From the NCBI GenBank assembly GCA_963778845.1, contig CAVZVW010000009.1, forward strand, positions 1,860,001 through 1,924,000: DNA of 64,000 nt. Direction: 5' to 3'. Shown in pieces: positions 17,568 through 26,310 of this stretch. Both the position numbers and the translations under genes were made by a program. The notes under the pieces were generated by a model. That model was not told where the DNA came from and searched no databases. It saw nothing but the letters and a program-made list of their open reading frames with translations. The stretch is from CAVZVW01 sp963778845 (GTDB lineage: Bacteria > Actinomycetota > Actinomycetes > Actinomycetales > Kineosporiaceae). The stretch's first letter is position 1. Every line of letters begins with the position of its first letter.

Positions 17568-19133
17568 TCACGAGCCGACCCCCGGCGGTCGCGGGTGCTC
17601 GAGCAGGCGGTCGAGCAGTGTCGGCAGGCTCAGGACCGCCACCCGGATGCTGGTGTCGCTGCACCCGTACGGCAGCACGAGCGTCTGCTCGTGCACGAGC
17701 GCCCCGCAGGAGTAGACGACGTTGGGCACGTACCCGTCGCGCTCGTCCCCCGCCGGGCGCAGCAACGGGCTGGCCAGGCGCCCGACGACCCGAGCCGGGT
17801 CGGCCAGGTCGAGCAGGATGGCCCCGATGGAGTAGCCGCGCATCGCACCGACGCCGTGGGTCAGCACCAACCAACCCTGCGGCGTCTCGATCGGTGGCCC
17901 GCAGTTGCCGAGCTGGATCAGCTCCCACGGCTGCTCCGGTGCCTGGAGCCGGCGTACCTCGTCCCAGTGGTGGCCGTCGGCAGAGACCGCGATCGCGTTG
18001 TTCTCCCGATCCCACCGCGACAGGGCGAGGTACTGCCCGTCCACGCGGCGAGGGAACAGGGCCATCCCCTTGTTGGCCGCCGCACGCCCCGTGAAGGACG
18101 TCGCGCGGAACGTGCGGAAGTCGTGCGTCTGCAGGCGGCGCGGCACGATGTGGTCGCCGTCGAACGCGGTGTACGTCGCCAGGTACGTGGCGGTGCCGTC
18201 GTCCTCGGTGAACCGTACGAACCTCGCGTCCTCCACCCCGCCGCTCTCCGCTGCGGACCCCGGCATCAGGGCCCGCTCGGACAGGTCGCTCTCCTGGGGG
18301 AAGACCACCTCGTAGGAGCCCGTAGCCGCCAGCTGCAGGCAGGTGGCCGTGTGCTCGCCGTTCACCCGTGTCAACCGCTGGCCGCGAAGAGCAGCCAGCG
18401 CACCGTCGAGGGCCTCCGGCGTGAACTGTGCCGGCAGCCCTGCGAGCACGAACGCCAGGCTTTCGGCGTCGGCCCCGGCGGCGGTGGCCTCGAGCCGGAT
18501 CCGCTCGCGGTCGATCGGCGAGGCGGCGTACGCGCCCGCAGTGACGTACGCGGACGCGGGGTCGACGGTGACAATCGGTGGAGCCGCGCCGGTGCTCAAC
18601 CGACCCGTCCGGAAGACGATGCTCGACAGGTGTCCCTCCCCGACCGCGCGGGCACTCATCACGAAGCGCAGCCCTCCCGCGGCGCCGTCCTGCTCGGGGT
18701 GCGCCACGAGGGAGGGGTTGAACAGCGCCGCCGCCTCGACCGCGAACTCCTTCGTGAAGTAGGCCCCGATCAGACGCCGCCGCTGCGGCGACAGCGCGGC
18801 TGCGCCGTCCACCCTGTGGGCGACCACGACGAAGTGCGCGTCCAGGCGCTCGGCGAAGCCTCGGTGCCTCGGTGCGTAGGAGGTGAGGACCTCGGCGAGG
18901 GTCTCCTGCACCTCGCTCTCGCTCATGGCCAGGCAGCGCGCGACGACCGCCGAGGCGCGGGAGATCCCGGACGCCGCGCTCTCCTGCCCGGGCAGGAAGA
19001 GCCGTGCGATGACCCGGCGCGCATCAGGTCGCAGGAGGACGTCCGTGCGCCGCACCTCCACCGCCTCGCCCTCCCGGGACGGCGCAAGGCCGCCGGCCCG
19101 GGGGGACGAGTCCGTCGTCGGTAGGCCCCTCAC
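17568..19133 (-). CDS. GH130 family glycoside phosphorylase
   Basis: A 521-residue protein with a five-bladed propeller GH130 domain in its C-terminal half: ALMPGSAAESGGVEDARF carries the conserved GVEDxR signature, followed by YLATYTAFDG, NKGMALFPRR and YSCGALVHEQTLVLPYG. Characterised GH130 enzymes are mostly phosphorylases of beta-mannosides, releasing mannose 1-phosphate. The N-terminal 180 residues are helical and Ala-rich, an extension seen in related actinobacterial proteins. The GTG start overlaps the upstream stop in a GTGA junction. With the neighbouring GT4 and isomerase-type cupin, a mannose-containing glycan is the likely target. Confidence 0.85.
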   Translation of the reverse strand: MRGLPTTDSSPRAGGLAPSREGEAVEVRRTDVLLRPDARRVIARLFLPGQESAASGISRASAVVARCLAMSESEVQETLAEVLTSYAPRHRGFAERLDAHFVVVAHRVDGAAALSPQRRRLIGAYFTKEFAVEAAALFNPSLVAHPEQDGAAGGLRFVMSARAVGEGHLSSIVFRTGRLSTGAAPPIVTVDPASAYVTAGAYAASPIDRERIRLEATAAGADAESLAFVLAGLPAQFTPEALDGALAALRGQRLTRVNGEHTATCLQLAATGSYEVVFPQESDLSERALMPGSAAESGGVEDARFVRFTEDDGTATYLATYTAFDGDHIVPRRLQTHDFRTFRATSFTGRAAANKGMALFPRRVDGQYLALSRWDRENNAIAVSADGHHWDEVRRLQAPEQPWELIQLGNCGPPIETPQGWLVLTHGVGAMRGYSIGAILLDLADPARVVGRLASPLLRPAGDERDGYVPNVVYSCGALVHEQTLVLPYGCSDTSIRVAVLSLPTLLDRLLEHPRPPGVGS

Positions 19134-20146
19134 TGGTGCGCCATGGCCAGCCGGCTCGCGTGCTGGACGGTGGAGATGAGGGCCAACGTGGACTCCGCTC
19201 CCTGGTTCTCGTTGCGCCCGTCGACCTCCAGCCCGTCGCAGCACCCGCCGGTCTGAGCGTCGTAGAGCGGCACTCCGACGTCGTTCACGCCGAAGAACCA
19301 GGCCGCAGCCCGGTCCACAGCCATCGACCAGCGTGCATCGCCGGTCAGCTCGAAGGCCCGGGCGCAAGCGTCGGCCAGGGCAGCGGCCTCGATGGGTTGC
19401 TGGTCGAAGCCCGGCCGCGGCTCCCCTTGCGCCCACCCACCGGTCGGGGTGAACGACAGGTGGTCACCTGCTGTCTCCATGTCCAGAAGCCAGCCGAGCA
19501 GGGCCAGCCCGTCCTCGACGAGGTCGTCGCGGTGCAGGCAGTCACCGGCGGCCAGAAGGACGTCAGGCAGTACTGCGTTGGCGTAGCCGAGGCGCGGTTG
19601 CGGCCACGGCCACGACGCGTCCGGCCGCCGACGTCCGACCCCGGCGGCAGCGTCGGCGAGCAGCTCCCGGGCACCACCGTGCGCAGAGTCGACCCGAAGC
19701 ACCTCGGCGGCACCGAGCCCGGCGAAGGCCATGGCCCGAGGCCATCGCGAGCGAAGTCCGACGCTGCGGTCGAACCTGGCCATCGCGAGGTGCGCGGTCT
19801 CGGCGTCACGACCCCGGGACGCGGTCGTCCCCAGGCCCCACAACGCCCTGCCCCAGCAGTCCTCCACCCCGGGGGTTCCGTGGCGAACGCCTCGCACGTC
19901 GCACCGGTTGGCCACCCGGCCGTCAGCGGTCTGGGAGCCCGCGACGAACCGCAGGTAGCGCAGGGTCACCTCGGGCAGGCGAGGGTCGTCCTGGGGCTGC
20001 GCTCGCGACAGCACGACGAGGCCGCGGGCGACGTCGTCCACGCAGTACCCGTGCTCCCGGCGCGGGCGGCTCAGCTCGGCGTGCTCGAAGAGCCCTGTCG
20101 CGTCGGTCATCGCCAGCAGGTGGGTGAAGAGCGGTCGAGCGATCAC
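19130..20146 (-). CDS. (alpha/alpha)6-barrel glycosidase-like protein
   Basis: A 338-residue protein. Repeated helical hairpins with motifs such as EHGYCVDDVARGL, GVEDCWGRALWGLG, RLGYANAVLPDVLLAAG and NENQGAESTLALI look like an (alpha/alpha)6 barrel as in several glycoside hydrolase and epimerase families. The catalytic residues cannot be named with certainty; DD and ED pairs are candidates. The GTG start overlaps the stop of the GT4 gene and its own stop overlaps the GH130 start, so three products are made in a coupled series. A role in processing the same glycan as GH130 is inferred. Confidence 0.75.
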   Translation of the reverse strand: MIARPLFTHLLAMTDATGLFEHAELSRPRREHGYCVDDVARGLVVLSRAQPQDDPRLPEVTLRYLRFVAGSQTADGRVANRCDVRGVRHGTPGVEDCWGRALWGLGTTASRGRDAETAHLAMARFDRSVGLRSRWPRAMAFAGLGAAEVLRVDSAHGGARELLADAAAGVGRRRPDASWPWPQPRLGYANAVLPDVLLAAGDCLHRDDLVEDGLALLGWLLDMETAGDHLSFTPTGGWAQGEPRPGFDQQPIEAAALADACARAFELTGDARWSMAVDRAAAWFFGVNDVGVPLYDAQTGGCCDGLEVDGRNENQGAESTLALISTVQHASRLAMAHQ

Positions 20147-21411
20147 GCCACCACAGCCACAGGGTTCGCGACCGAGGCGTCGTCGGGAACCGCGAAGCCC
20201 TCGCCGTGCAGTGCCGTGGCCAGGTCCAGGTAGCGGCCCGCGACGGCCCGCCATGACAGGTCCGGCGCCAGGGCCTCGGCCTCGTTCGACATCCGGGACG
20301 CCAGGCCGGGCTCGGTGAGCACCTGCCGCAGCGCAGCAGCGATCGCTGCCGGGTCGCCCTGGTCGACCAGCAGCCCCGCCCCGCCGTCCAGCAGCTCGAC
20401 GGCGTGCGGGAAGCGGGTGGACACGACCGGCTTGCCCGCGGCCACCGCCTCGATGAGGACGCCGGAGGTCACCTGCTCTCGCGAGTCGTACGGCAGGAGC
20501 ACGACGTCGGCCCCGCGGACCAGCCGGTGCAGGTGAGCCGCACTCAGGTAGTGGTCGACGAAGACGACGTCGTCGGACACCCCGAGGTCGCGTGCCCTCG
20601 ACTCCAACCCCCGGCGGTAGCTCTCGCCGTCACGCTCGAGCACTCTGGGGTGGGTCTGGCCGGCCACGACGTAGACGGGGGCCGGCGTCAGGTCCCCCAG
20701 CCCGGCGACCGCGTCGATGCCCCACTCGATCCCCTTGCCCGGGCCGATGAGCCCCCACGTGAGGATCCGGGGACGGCGCTCGCCGGTGCCGTGGGCGCCG
20801 TCCACCCCGGATCCCGCAGCGGCGTCGACCGCCCGCAGACGGGACCCGGTGACGAGTGCGTCGGCCGCACCGTGCGGGATGAGGTGCACGACGTCAGGGT
20901 CGACGTCATAGCCCTCCACGAGCCGGTCGCGTGCCGTACGCGTCATGGTGACGAGCACGTCCGACGCGGACACCACCGACTGCAGCACCTGATGCTGGTG
21001 CGGCGTGGGGTCGGCGAGCACCGTGTGCAGCACGGTGATGACGGGCACGCGCAACCGGACCAGGACGGCGAGGACGTCCTCGCCGTCGGCCCCACCGTAG
21101 ATCCCGAACTCGTGCTGGACCACGACGACGTCGTAGCCGTTCAACGCCGACGCGGTCGCTCGTGCCGTGCCCGGCGTCGCGTTCACCAGGTGATGGGACA
21201 CCTCGGGCACCGTCTCGGCCTGGACGTCGTCGAGCACGCGGACCACGTCGACGTCGGCGCCGAGCCCCGACAGGCTCGTGACCAGCGCCTGGCTGAACGT
21301 GGCGAGCCCACAGGGCGTGGGCGGGTACGTGCTCAGTACTGCCCACCGCGGGAACACCGGAGGCGGTGTCGCGGGCGAGGGGAACAGGGACAGGGAGACG
21401 TCGAACCGCAT
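20143..21411 (-). CDS. GT4-type glycosyltransferase
   Basis: A 422-residue GT-B glycosyltransferase. The N-terminal Rossmann half contains PPTPCGLATFSQALV and VVVQHEFGIYGG. The donor-binding half has LTWGLIGPGKGIEWGIDAV, VLLPYDSREQVTSGVLIEAVAAGKPVV and a GAGLLVDQGD segment, matching family 4. It transfers a sugar from a nucleotide donor, probably GDP-mannose given the neighbours. ATG 21411 has GAGAGG upstream. It is the first gene of the four-gene coupled run ending in the cupin. Confidence 0.85.
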   Translation of the reverse strand: MRFDVSLSLFPSPATPPPVFPRWAVLSTYPPTPCGLATFSQALVTSLSGLGADVDVVRVLDDVQAETVPEVSHHLVNATPGTARATASALNGYDVVVVQHEFGIYGGADGEDVLAVLVRLRVPVITVLHTVLADPTPHQHQVLQSVVSASDVLVTMTRTARDRLVEGYDVDPDVVHLIPHGAADALVTGSRLRAVDAAAGSGVDGAHGTGERRPRILTWGLIGPGKGIEWGIDAVAGLGDLTPAPVYVVAGQTHPRVLERDGESYRRGLESRARDLGVSDDVVFVDHYLSAAHLHRLVRGADVVLLPYDSREQVTSGVLIEAVAAGKPVVSTRFPHAVELLDGGAGLLVDQGDPAAIAAALRQVLTEPGLASRMSNEAEALAPDLSWRAVAGRYLDLATALHGEGFAVPDDASVANPVAVVA

Positions 21412-21682
21412 GGCTGCCTCTCGGCTGGTGCAGAACCGTGGTCGGCTCTGTCGGGCCCGCGAAGGGGCCGTCATGATGCGCGCGACCACCGACCAGCGCA
21501 CGAGCGCCTGCAGCAGAGAAGGGCACGACCGGCGTGAGTGAGCGTGCACCGCGAAGGGTGCTCGGCTCTGCTCATCATGAAGAACCGCCACCCCCACCAT
21601 AGCAAGCGGCCTGTGCTCGTCTGCCCGGCCGCCGACGTGTTAGGCTTGGTTCGGTTGCAGTCGCAGTTCCCGTACGTTCACG

Positions 21683-21713
21683 GACGCCCGCGGAGTTGTC
21701 TCCGGCGGGCGTC
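21683..21713 (+). promoter_or_regulatory. Hairpin in the cold-shock gene leader
   Basis: A long stem, GACGCCCGC-GGAG / CTCC-GGCGGGCGTC with a TTGT loop and one bulged G, is followed by TGCCTTTG. It lies about 165 bases upstream of the cspA start and downstream of a possible -10 (TTAGGCT, near 21640). It may act as an attenuator or structured 5' leader, or terminate an unseen small transcript. The rest of the 468-base gap has no convincing gene. Confidence 0.5.
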
Positions 21714-21879
21714 TGCCTTTGTTGGTCTCGAACGGTCGTGCAGGTGTCACTCCGGTGGCCCCGCCGGTCGCCGGGCTGGATGAGCGTGCACCGCAGCAGC
21801 CCCGGGGACAGTCACCGGACCGGTTCGGCCGTACTGCCCAGCAAGGGGCAGTGCTTCAGCTTTTCAAGGAGACACAGAC

Positions 21880-22083
21880 ATGGCACAGGGCATCGTGAAG
21901 TGGTTCAACGGCGAGAAGGGCTTCGGGTTCATCACCCCGGACGGCGGCGCGTCCGACGTCTTCGTCCACTTCTCCTCCATCCAGGGTGACGGCTACCGCT
22001 CGCTCGAGGAGAACCAGCGCGTCGAGTTCGACATCACTCCGGGCCAGAAGGGCCCCCAGGCAGCCAACGTTCGCGCCGTCTGA
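21880..22083 (+). CDS. cspA: Cold-shock protein (CspA family)
   Basis: A 67-residue cold-shock domain protein that covers the whole gene. The RNA-binding motifs KGFGFIT (RNP1) and DVFVHFS (RNP2) are intact. It binds single-stranded RNA and DNA as a chaperone in the cytosol. AAGGAG lies 9 bases before the ATG. A long leader with a stable hairpin suggests post-transcriptional control. Confidence 0.97.
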   Translation: MAQGIVKWFNGEKGFGFITPDGGASDVFVHFSSIQGDGYRSLEENQRVEFDITPGQKGPQAANVRAV

Positions 22084-22105
22084 CCACTCGCAGCACAGAC
22101 GCCTT

Positions 22106-22143
22106 CGCGATGGCGGCGGGTCACTCGACCCGCCGCCATCGCG
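22106..22143. terminator. Bidirectional hairpin terminator
   Basis: A perfect 16-bp stem (arm CGCGATGGCGGCGGGT) with loop CACTCG lies between the convergent cspA and GT4 genes. Confidence 0.85.
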
Positions 22144-22147
22144 CGTC

Positions 22148-23158
22148 TCACTCGCCTCGCGCGAGCACCTGGTCGTAGACCCTCAGGTAGTCCTCGACCA
22201 TCCGGTCGGCGCCGAACCGCGCCACCGCACGAGCCCGTACCGAAGGCCGGTCGAGTAAGGACGCCGCCTCCACCGCGGCCGCCGCGGTAGCCACGTCGTC
22301 GGTGAGGAAGCCGGTGACACCCTCGTCGACCACCTCGGCCATCGACCCTCGCCGGTAGGCCACCACGGGTGTCCCGCACACCATCGCCTCCACGACCGAC
22401 AGCCCGAACGGCTCGTCGAAGGCGATCGGATGAAGCAGCACGGCGGCCGAGCCCAGCACCTCGGCGCGCTCCTCCGGACCCACCGACCCGAGGAAGACGA
22501 CGGCGTCGCCGTCGACATGCGGCTGCACCTGCTCGGCGAAGTAGCGCTCGTCCTGCACGATGCCGCAGATCAGCAGGCGCCGGCCCAGCACGCGGGCGAT
22601 CTCGATGGCCTCGGCGGTCCCCTTGTCCGGGTGCACCCTGCCGAAGACCACGAGATGGCGCCCCGGCGACGACGTCAGCGGCAGGCTGCTCAGGTCGACG
22701 CCATGATGAACGGTCGCGAGGTACTCGAGGTCGGGCGACCGGTCCGCGTCACTGATCGCCACGTAGGCCGAACGCGCCCGCGCGTAGGCGGGCAGGATGC
22801 CGGCGCCGCTGAACCCGTGGATCGTGGTCAGCAGCGGGGCGTCCGCGTGCTCGGCGAACGCCAGCGGCAGCCAGTCGAGATGGTTGTGCACGAGGTCGAA
22901 CTGGGCGGACCGCGCCAGGGCGTAGGACACGTGCATCGCCTCCCAGACCCTCCCGTCCATCGAGGGGTCCTCGGCGTACCCGTGCGGGCACACGCCGTCC
23001 AGCGTCGCAGCGGTCAGCGAGTCCAGCGTCGCGAAGAGCGTGACGTCCACCCCGCGAGCCACGAGCCCTTCGGTGAGCAGGCCCGTCACCTGCTCCCAGG
23101 GGCCGTAGTGCCGCGGCGGCGTGCGCCATGCCACGGGCCCGAGCATGGCGACCTTCAT
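22148..23158 (-). CDS. GT4-type glycosyltransferase
   Basis: A 336-residue GT-B enzyme. VAMLGPVAWRTPPRHYGPWE at the N terminus, FDLVHNHLDWLPLAF, LVVFGRVHPDKGTAEAIEIA, and FDEPFGLSVVEAMVCGTPVVA with GVTGFL are typical family 4 landmarks, including the ExxxxxxxE donor-site glutamates. Acceptor and donor are unknown. It is transcribed toward the cspA terminator and is separate from the other GT4 operon, but the two may act on the same surface or storage glycan. Confidence 0.88.
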   Translation of the reverse strand: MKVAMLGPVAWRTPPRHYGPWEQVTGLLTEGLVARGVDVTLFATLDSLTAATLDGVCPHGYAEDPSMDGRVWEAMHVSYALARSAQFDLVHNHLDWLPLAFAEHADAPLLTTIHGFSGAGILPAYARARSAYVAISDADRSPDLEYLATVHHGVDLSSLPLTSSPGRHLVVFGRVHPDKGTAEAIEIARVLGRRLLICGIVQDERYFAEQVQPHVDGDAVVFLGSVGPEERAEVLGSAAVLLHPIAFDEPFGLSVVEAMVCGTPVVAYRRGSMAEVVDEGVTGFLTDDVATAAAAVEAASLLDRPSVRARAVARFGADRMVEDYLRVYDQVLARGE

Positions 23159-23352
23159 GTGCTACTCCAGCTGGGTCCTCGGGGGACCGTCTCGGCCGCC
23201 GGTCCGGCCGGCGACGGTCGACCGTGTGACCTCAGCATGCACCCGGTCACGGCCTGCCTGAGACACCGCTGGCCGGGTGGCAGTCTCGAGGAGACACGTC
23301 GTCCTCGAGCAGAGACGTCGTGACGACAGGCAGACCCGGCAGGAGGAGACAC

Positions 23353-24240
23353 ATGGGGGCAGCCGTTCGCCTCATCCACGTCCCGTTCAACTCGGCCGGG
23401 CTGACCAGTGGTGTGGCGCGCATGCCGGGCGCGCTCGAGGCGGCGGGCGTCCGGGCACGCACGGCGACGTCGGGGCCGACGTCCAGCGACTGGGTCGAGG
23501 TGCACGGCCTCACCCCCGAGCGCGGGCCCTCGGGGCTCGTCGCCGACACGGCCCTGGTCGCGATGGTCACCGACGTGTCGGCGAGCCTGCGCCGGGCCTG
23601 GGGTGTACCCGCAGTGCCGGTGGTCGTCGCCGGCGACTGCCCCGTGCTGCTGTCGCCCCTCGTCGCGATGCATGACCAGGGCGGCGCCGGGCTCGTCTTC
23701 GTGGACGGGCACGAGGACGCCTGGCCCCCGGCCGCCAGCACGACGGGTGAGGCAGCCGACAGCGAGATCGCCCTTGCCCTCGGCCTGTACCCCGGACCGC
23801 CTGCGCTGCAACGGCTCCTGCCGTGCCTGGACGCCGCACACCTCCTGATGCTGGGCCCCCGGGACCGCGACGAGCTCGAGACGGCCGGCGTCACGTCCGT
23901 GTCGGACCGCGTGCGGATGCTGACCGATGCCGACCTGTCACACGTCGATGTCGACGCGCTCGTGCCGACCGCCGTGCGCGAGACGGCGGCGACGGCACCA
24001 GCCGGCTGGTGGTTCCACGTCGACCTCGACGTCCTCCAGACCACGGCACTGGCTGCCGTCGACTACCCGCAGCCGGGCGGGATCACCTGGGAGCGCCTCG
24101 AGGGGCTCACCCGGGCCGTACTGTCGGTCGCGGGCTGCCGGGGGGCCAGCGTGGTGATCTACAACCCCGATCTGGACGGCGGCGCGGCCGCCGCCCGCGT
24201 CGCCGACTACGTCGCGCTGGTGGCCGCCTGCCTGAGGTAG
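23353..24240 (+). CDS. Arginase/agmatinase-superfamily protein with altered metal motifs
   Basis: A 295-residue protein of the ureohydrolase fold. The three metal-site blocks are recognisable but changed: AGDCPVLL (arginase GGDHS), VDGHEDAW (usually DAHxDxN) and FHVDLDVL (DxDxxDP). His and Asp are kept in the second block and both Asp in the third, while His of the first block is Cys. Such members may act on guanidino compounds or on other amides. The ATG at 23353 has AGGAGGAG directly upstream. No amino acid pathway gene is nearby. Confidence 0.82.
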   Translation: MGAAVRLIHVPFNSAGLTSGVARMPGALEAAGVRARTATSGPTSSDWVEVHGLTPERGPSGLVADTALVAMVTDVSASLRRAWGVPAVPVVVAGDCPVLLSPLVAMHDQGGAGLVFVDGHEDAWPPAASTTGEAADSEIALALGLYPGPPALQRLLPCLDAAHLLMLGPRDRDELETAGVTSVSDRVRMLTDADLSHVDVDALVPTAVRETAATAPAGWWFHVDLDVLQTTALAAVDYPQPGGITWERLEGLTRAVLSVAGCRGASVVIYNPDLDGGAAAARVADYVALVAACLR

Positions 24241-24294
24241 CCCCGATCGCCCTTTCGGCCCGCCGGACGGCCAGTTGGCCAGGTTGGCCACATC

Positions 24295-24333
24295 GTGCGA
24301 GAAGAGGGGCGCTATGTGGCACCGATCTCGCAC
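24295..24333 (-). repeat. Dispersed 39-bp hairpin repeat, copy 1
   Basis: Starts GTGCGAGA and ends TCTCGCAC; in between is the conserved GGCGCTATGTGG. Read on the minus strand it matches three other copies in this window and shares the flank GATGTGGC with copy 2. It lies between the arginase-family and antiporter genes. Confidence 0.85.
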
Positions 24334-24467
24334 GGTCCCTCGGCCTGGTCACCGTCCCTCGATCCCAGGCAGCCGTCGGCGGGCGACCGCCCTGCGCGAC
24401 CATACTGAGGGCGCACGCTGGACACTGAGGGCGCACGCTCGACCCTGGCCGGGAGGAGGGCGCGTCT

Positions 24468-25655
24468 TTGAGCTTCGGCACGCTCGCCGTGATCTGCCTG
24501 GTCGGCATCCTCGGGCCGCTCCTGGCGCTGCCCTCGGCATGGCACGTGCCGGTCGTGCTGGGTGAGCTCCTGGCCGGGGTTCTCGTGGGTCCGACGGGCG
24601 CGGGTTGGCTGCACCCTGGCAACGAGGCGTTCACGTTCCTGGCCGACATGGGCTTCGCCCTGGTCATGTTCGTGGCCGGGTCCCACGTTCCGGTCCGAGA
24701 CCCGACCGTTCGGCAGGGGGTGCGGATCGGGGTCCTGCGGGCAGCCGGCGTCGGCGCCCTTGCGGCCGTCCTCGGGTTCGCCGTCGCTGCCGCGTTCCAC
24801 ACCGGCCACGGCGCCCTGTACGCCGTCCTCATGGCCTCGTCGTCCGCCGCCCTCGTGCTGCCGATCGTGGACTCGCTGCGCCTGGGCGGCGGGCCGATCC
24901 TCCAGATGCTGCCGCAGGTCGCGGTCGCCGACGCCGCCTGCATCGTGGCGCTGCCCCTGGCGATCGACCCGAGCCATGCCGTCCGCGCCGCGCTCGGCGC
25001 TCTGGCGGTGCTGACCGGAGGGGTGGCCGTGTTCCTCGCGCTGCGCCAGGTCGAGCGGTCCGGGGTGCGCAAGCGCTTGCACCGCGTCTCCGAGGACCGC
25101 AAGTTCGCCCTCGAGCTGCGCGTCAGCCTGGGGATCCTGTTCGCGATGGCCGCGCTCGCAACGCGGACCCATGTCTCGATCATGCTTGCCGGGTTCTCCT
25201 GCGGGCTGGCCGTCGCCGCCGTCGGGGAACCGCGGCGGCTGGCGCGGCAGCTGTTCGCGCTGACCGAGGGCTTCCTCGGCCCGGTGTTCTTCGTGTGGCT
25301 CGGGTCGTCCCTGAACCTGCGAGCCCTCGGGAGCCACCCCGCGGCGATCGCCCTGGGGTTGGCGCTGGGCCTGGGGGCGGTGGTGGCGCACACGGCGATG
25401 CGCCTGGCCGGCCAACCCGTCCCGGTCGGGGCACTCGCCTCGGCGCAGCTCGGTGTGCCCGTGGCGGCGGTGACCATCGGCACGCGGCTCGGCGTGCTCG
25501 GCTCCGGTGAGCCGGCCGCGATCGTCCTCGCGGCACTCGTCACCATCGGGGTGGCCACCTGGTCCGGCGGCGCCCTCGTGCGAGCCGGGATGGTGAGACC
25601 GACCCACCCTCCGCCCGCCGCGCAGTCACCGGCGACGGGCGCCGGCGAGGCCTAG
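24468..25655 (+). CDS. CPA2-type cation/proton antiporter
   Basis: A 395-residue membrane protein with about 11-12 helices and no cytoplasmic TrkA domain. Landmarks of the Na+/H+ exchanger domain: LGELLAGVLVGPTGAGWL, FLADMGFALVMFVAG, and a central ALATRTHVSIMLAGFSCGL. It probably exchanges Na+ or K+ for H+ across the cytoplasmic membrane. The start codon is TTG at 24468, chosen because GGAGGAGGG lies just upstream. Its TAG stop overlaps the stop of the convergent gene by three bases. Confidence 0.88.
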   Translation: MSFGTLAVICLVGILGPLLALPSAWHVPVVLGELLAGVLVGPTGAGWLHPGNEAFTFLADMGFALVMFVAGSHVPVRDPTVRQGVRIGVLRAAGVGALAAVLGFAVAAAFHTGHGALYAVLMASSSAALVLPIVDSLRLGGGPILQMLPQVAVADAACIVALPLAIDPSHAVRAALGALAVLTGGVAVFLALRQVERSGVRKRLHRVSEDRKFALELRVSLGILFAMAALATRTHVSIMLAGFSCGLAVAAVGEPRRLARQLFALTEGFLGPVFFVWLGSSLNLRALGSHPAAIALGLALGLGAVVAHTAMRLAGQPVPVGALASAQLGVPVAAVTIGTRLGVLGSGEPAAIVLAALVTIGVATWSGGALVRAGMVRPTHPPPAAQSPATGAGEA

Positions 25656-26068
25656 ACCGCGCGCATCCGGTTGTTGCGGGGCAGGTTCTCGACCTCCGCC
25701 AGCCCGAGGACGGCGAGCACGGGTGGCACGTACATCCCGAACCGCCCGCGCAGGCCCTTCTTCAACCCGTACCACCCGCCCACGGGGTTGTCCGCCGAAC
25801 GCCCCCACGCCTCGACCGTGCCCTCGACGGCCGCCTTCTGCTCGTCGGCGCTGCCCAGCGGCACCCAGTCGCCGCGCTGCGTCACCATCGCGTGCAGGTC
25901 CTCGATGCAGCGCAGGTGGTAGCGAAGCTCGGTCGAGCCCACCTTGACGACCAGCGCCGGGGGGTCGAGATCCGGGTCGCGAAAGGCGAGGTACTCCGAG
26001 CCCCCGCTCGGGGTACTCAGCACCCACGGGACGGCGCGCGTCCCGTCCCCGGTGACTGGTGCGGTCAT
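25652..26068 (-). CDS. Conserved hypothetical protein
   Basis: A 138-residue soluble protein, with segments SEYLAFRDPDLDPPALVVKV, GDWVPLGSADEQK, GSADNPVGGWYGLKK and LGLAEVENLPRNNRMRAV. I recognise no family. It is the last gene of a four-gene run; its ATG overlaps the stop of the repeat-containing mini-gene in an ATGA junction. The run begins with an ArsR regulator and an SRPBCC protein. Confidence 0.7.
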   Translation of the reverse strand: MTAPVTGDGTRAVPWVLSTPSGGSEYLAFRDPDLDPPALVVKVGSTELRYHLRCIEDLHAMVTQRGDWVPLGSADEQKAAVEGTVEAWGRSADNPVGGWYGLKKGLRGRFGMYVPPVLAVLGLAEVENLPRNNRMRAV

Positions 26069-26310
26069 GTGCCGGTCTCCTCGTCCTCGACCTGGTCCAT
26101 CTCGACCTGGTCCTCTCGACCTGGTCCATCTCGACCTGGTCCCTTCGACCTGGTCCCTTCGACCTGGTCCCTCTCGAGCCGGCCGGCGACGAGGCGCGCC
26201 GCCGCGACCCCGTCGTCGTCCAGGCCCTCATCGTCGATGTGCCGGTGCTGCTCGGCAAGCGCATCCTTCCAGCGGCTGTGCGCCTCCCACGCCGACTGCT
26301 TGCTCGTCAG
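26065..26310 (-). CDS. Repeat-containing mini-gene with likely CTG start
   Basis: An 81-residue frame fits exactly between its neighbours. Its stop overlaps the ATG of the next gene (ATGA), and a CTG codon overlaps the SRPBCC stop (CTGA). The N-terminal half, with segments SKQSAWEAHSRWKDA and DEGLDDDGVAAARLVAG, looks like a real helical protein. The C-terminal half is encoded by a tandem repeat whose unit is not a multiple of three, so DQVE, TRSK and GPGRD arise from the same bases in different frames. No ATG or GTG start is present in frame before the domain. The CTG start is an inference from position and should be treated as uncertain. Confidence 0.5.
   Translation of the reverse strand: MTSKQSAWEAHSRWKDALAEQHRHIDDEGLDDDGVAAARLVAGRLERDQVEGTRSKGPGRDGPGREDQVEMDQVEDEETGT
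26086..26172. repeat. Tandem repeat, 14-15-bp unit, six copies
   Basis: The unit is CTCGACCTGGTCC plus 1-2 bases (AT, T or CT). Units alternate between 14 and 15 bases, so each copy shifts the reading frame of the mini-gene that it lies in. Confidence 0.85.
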
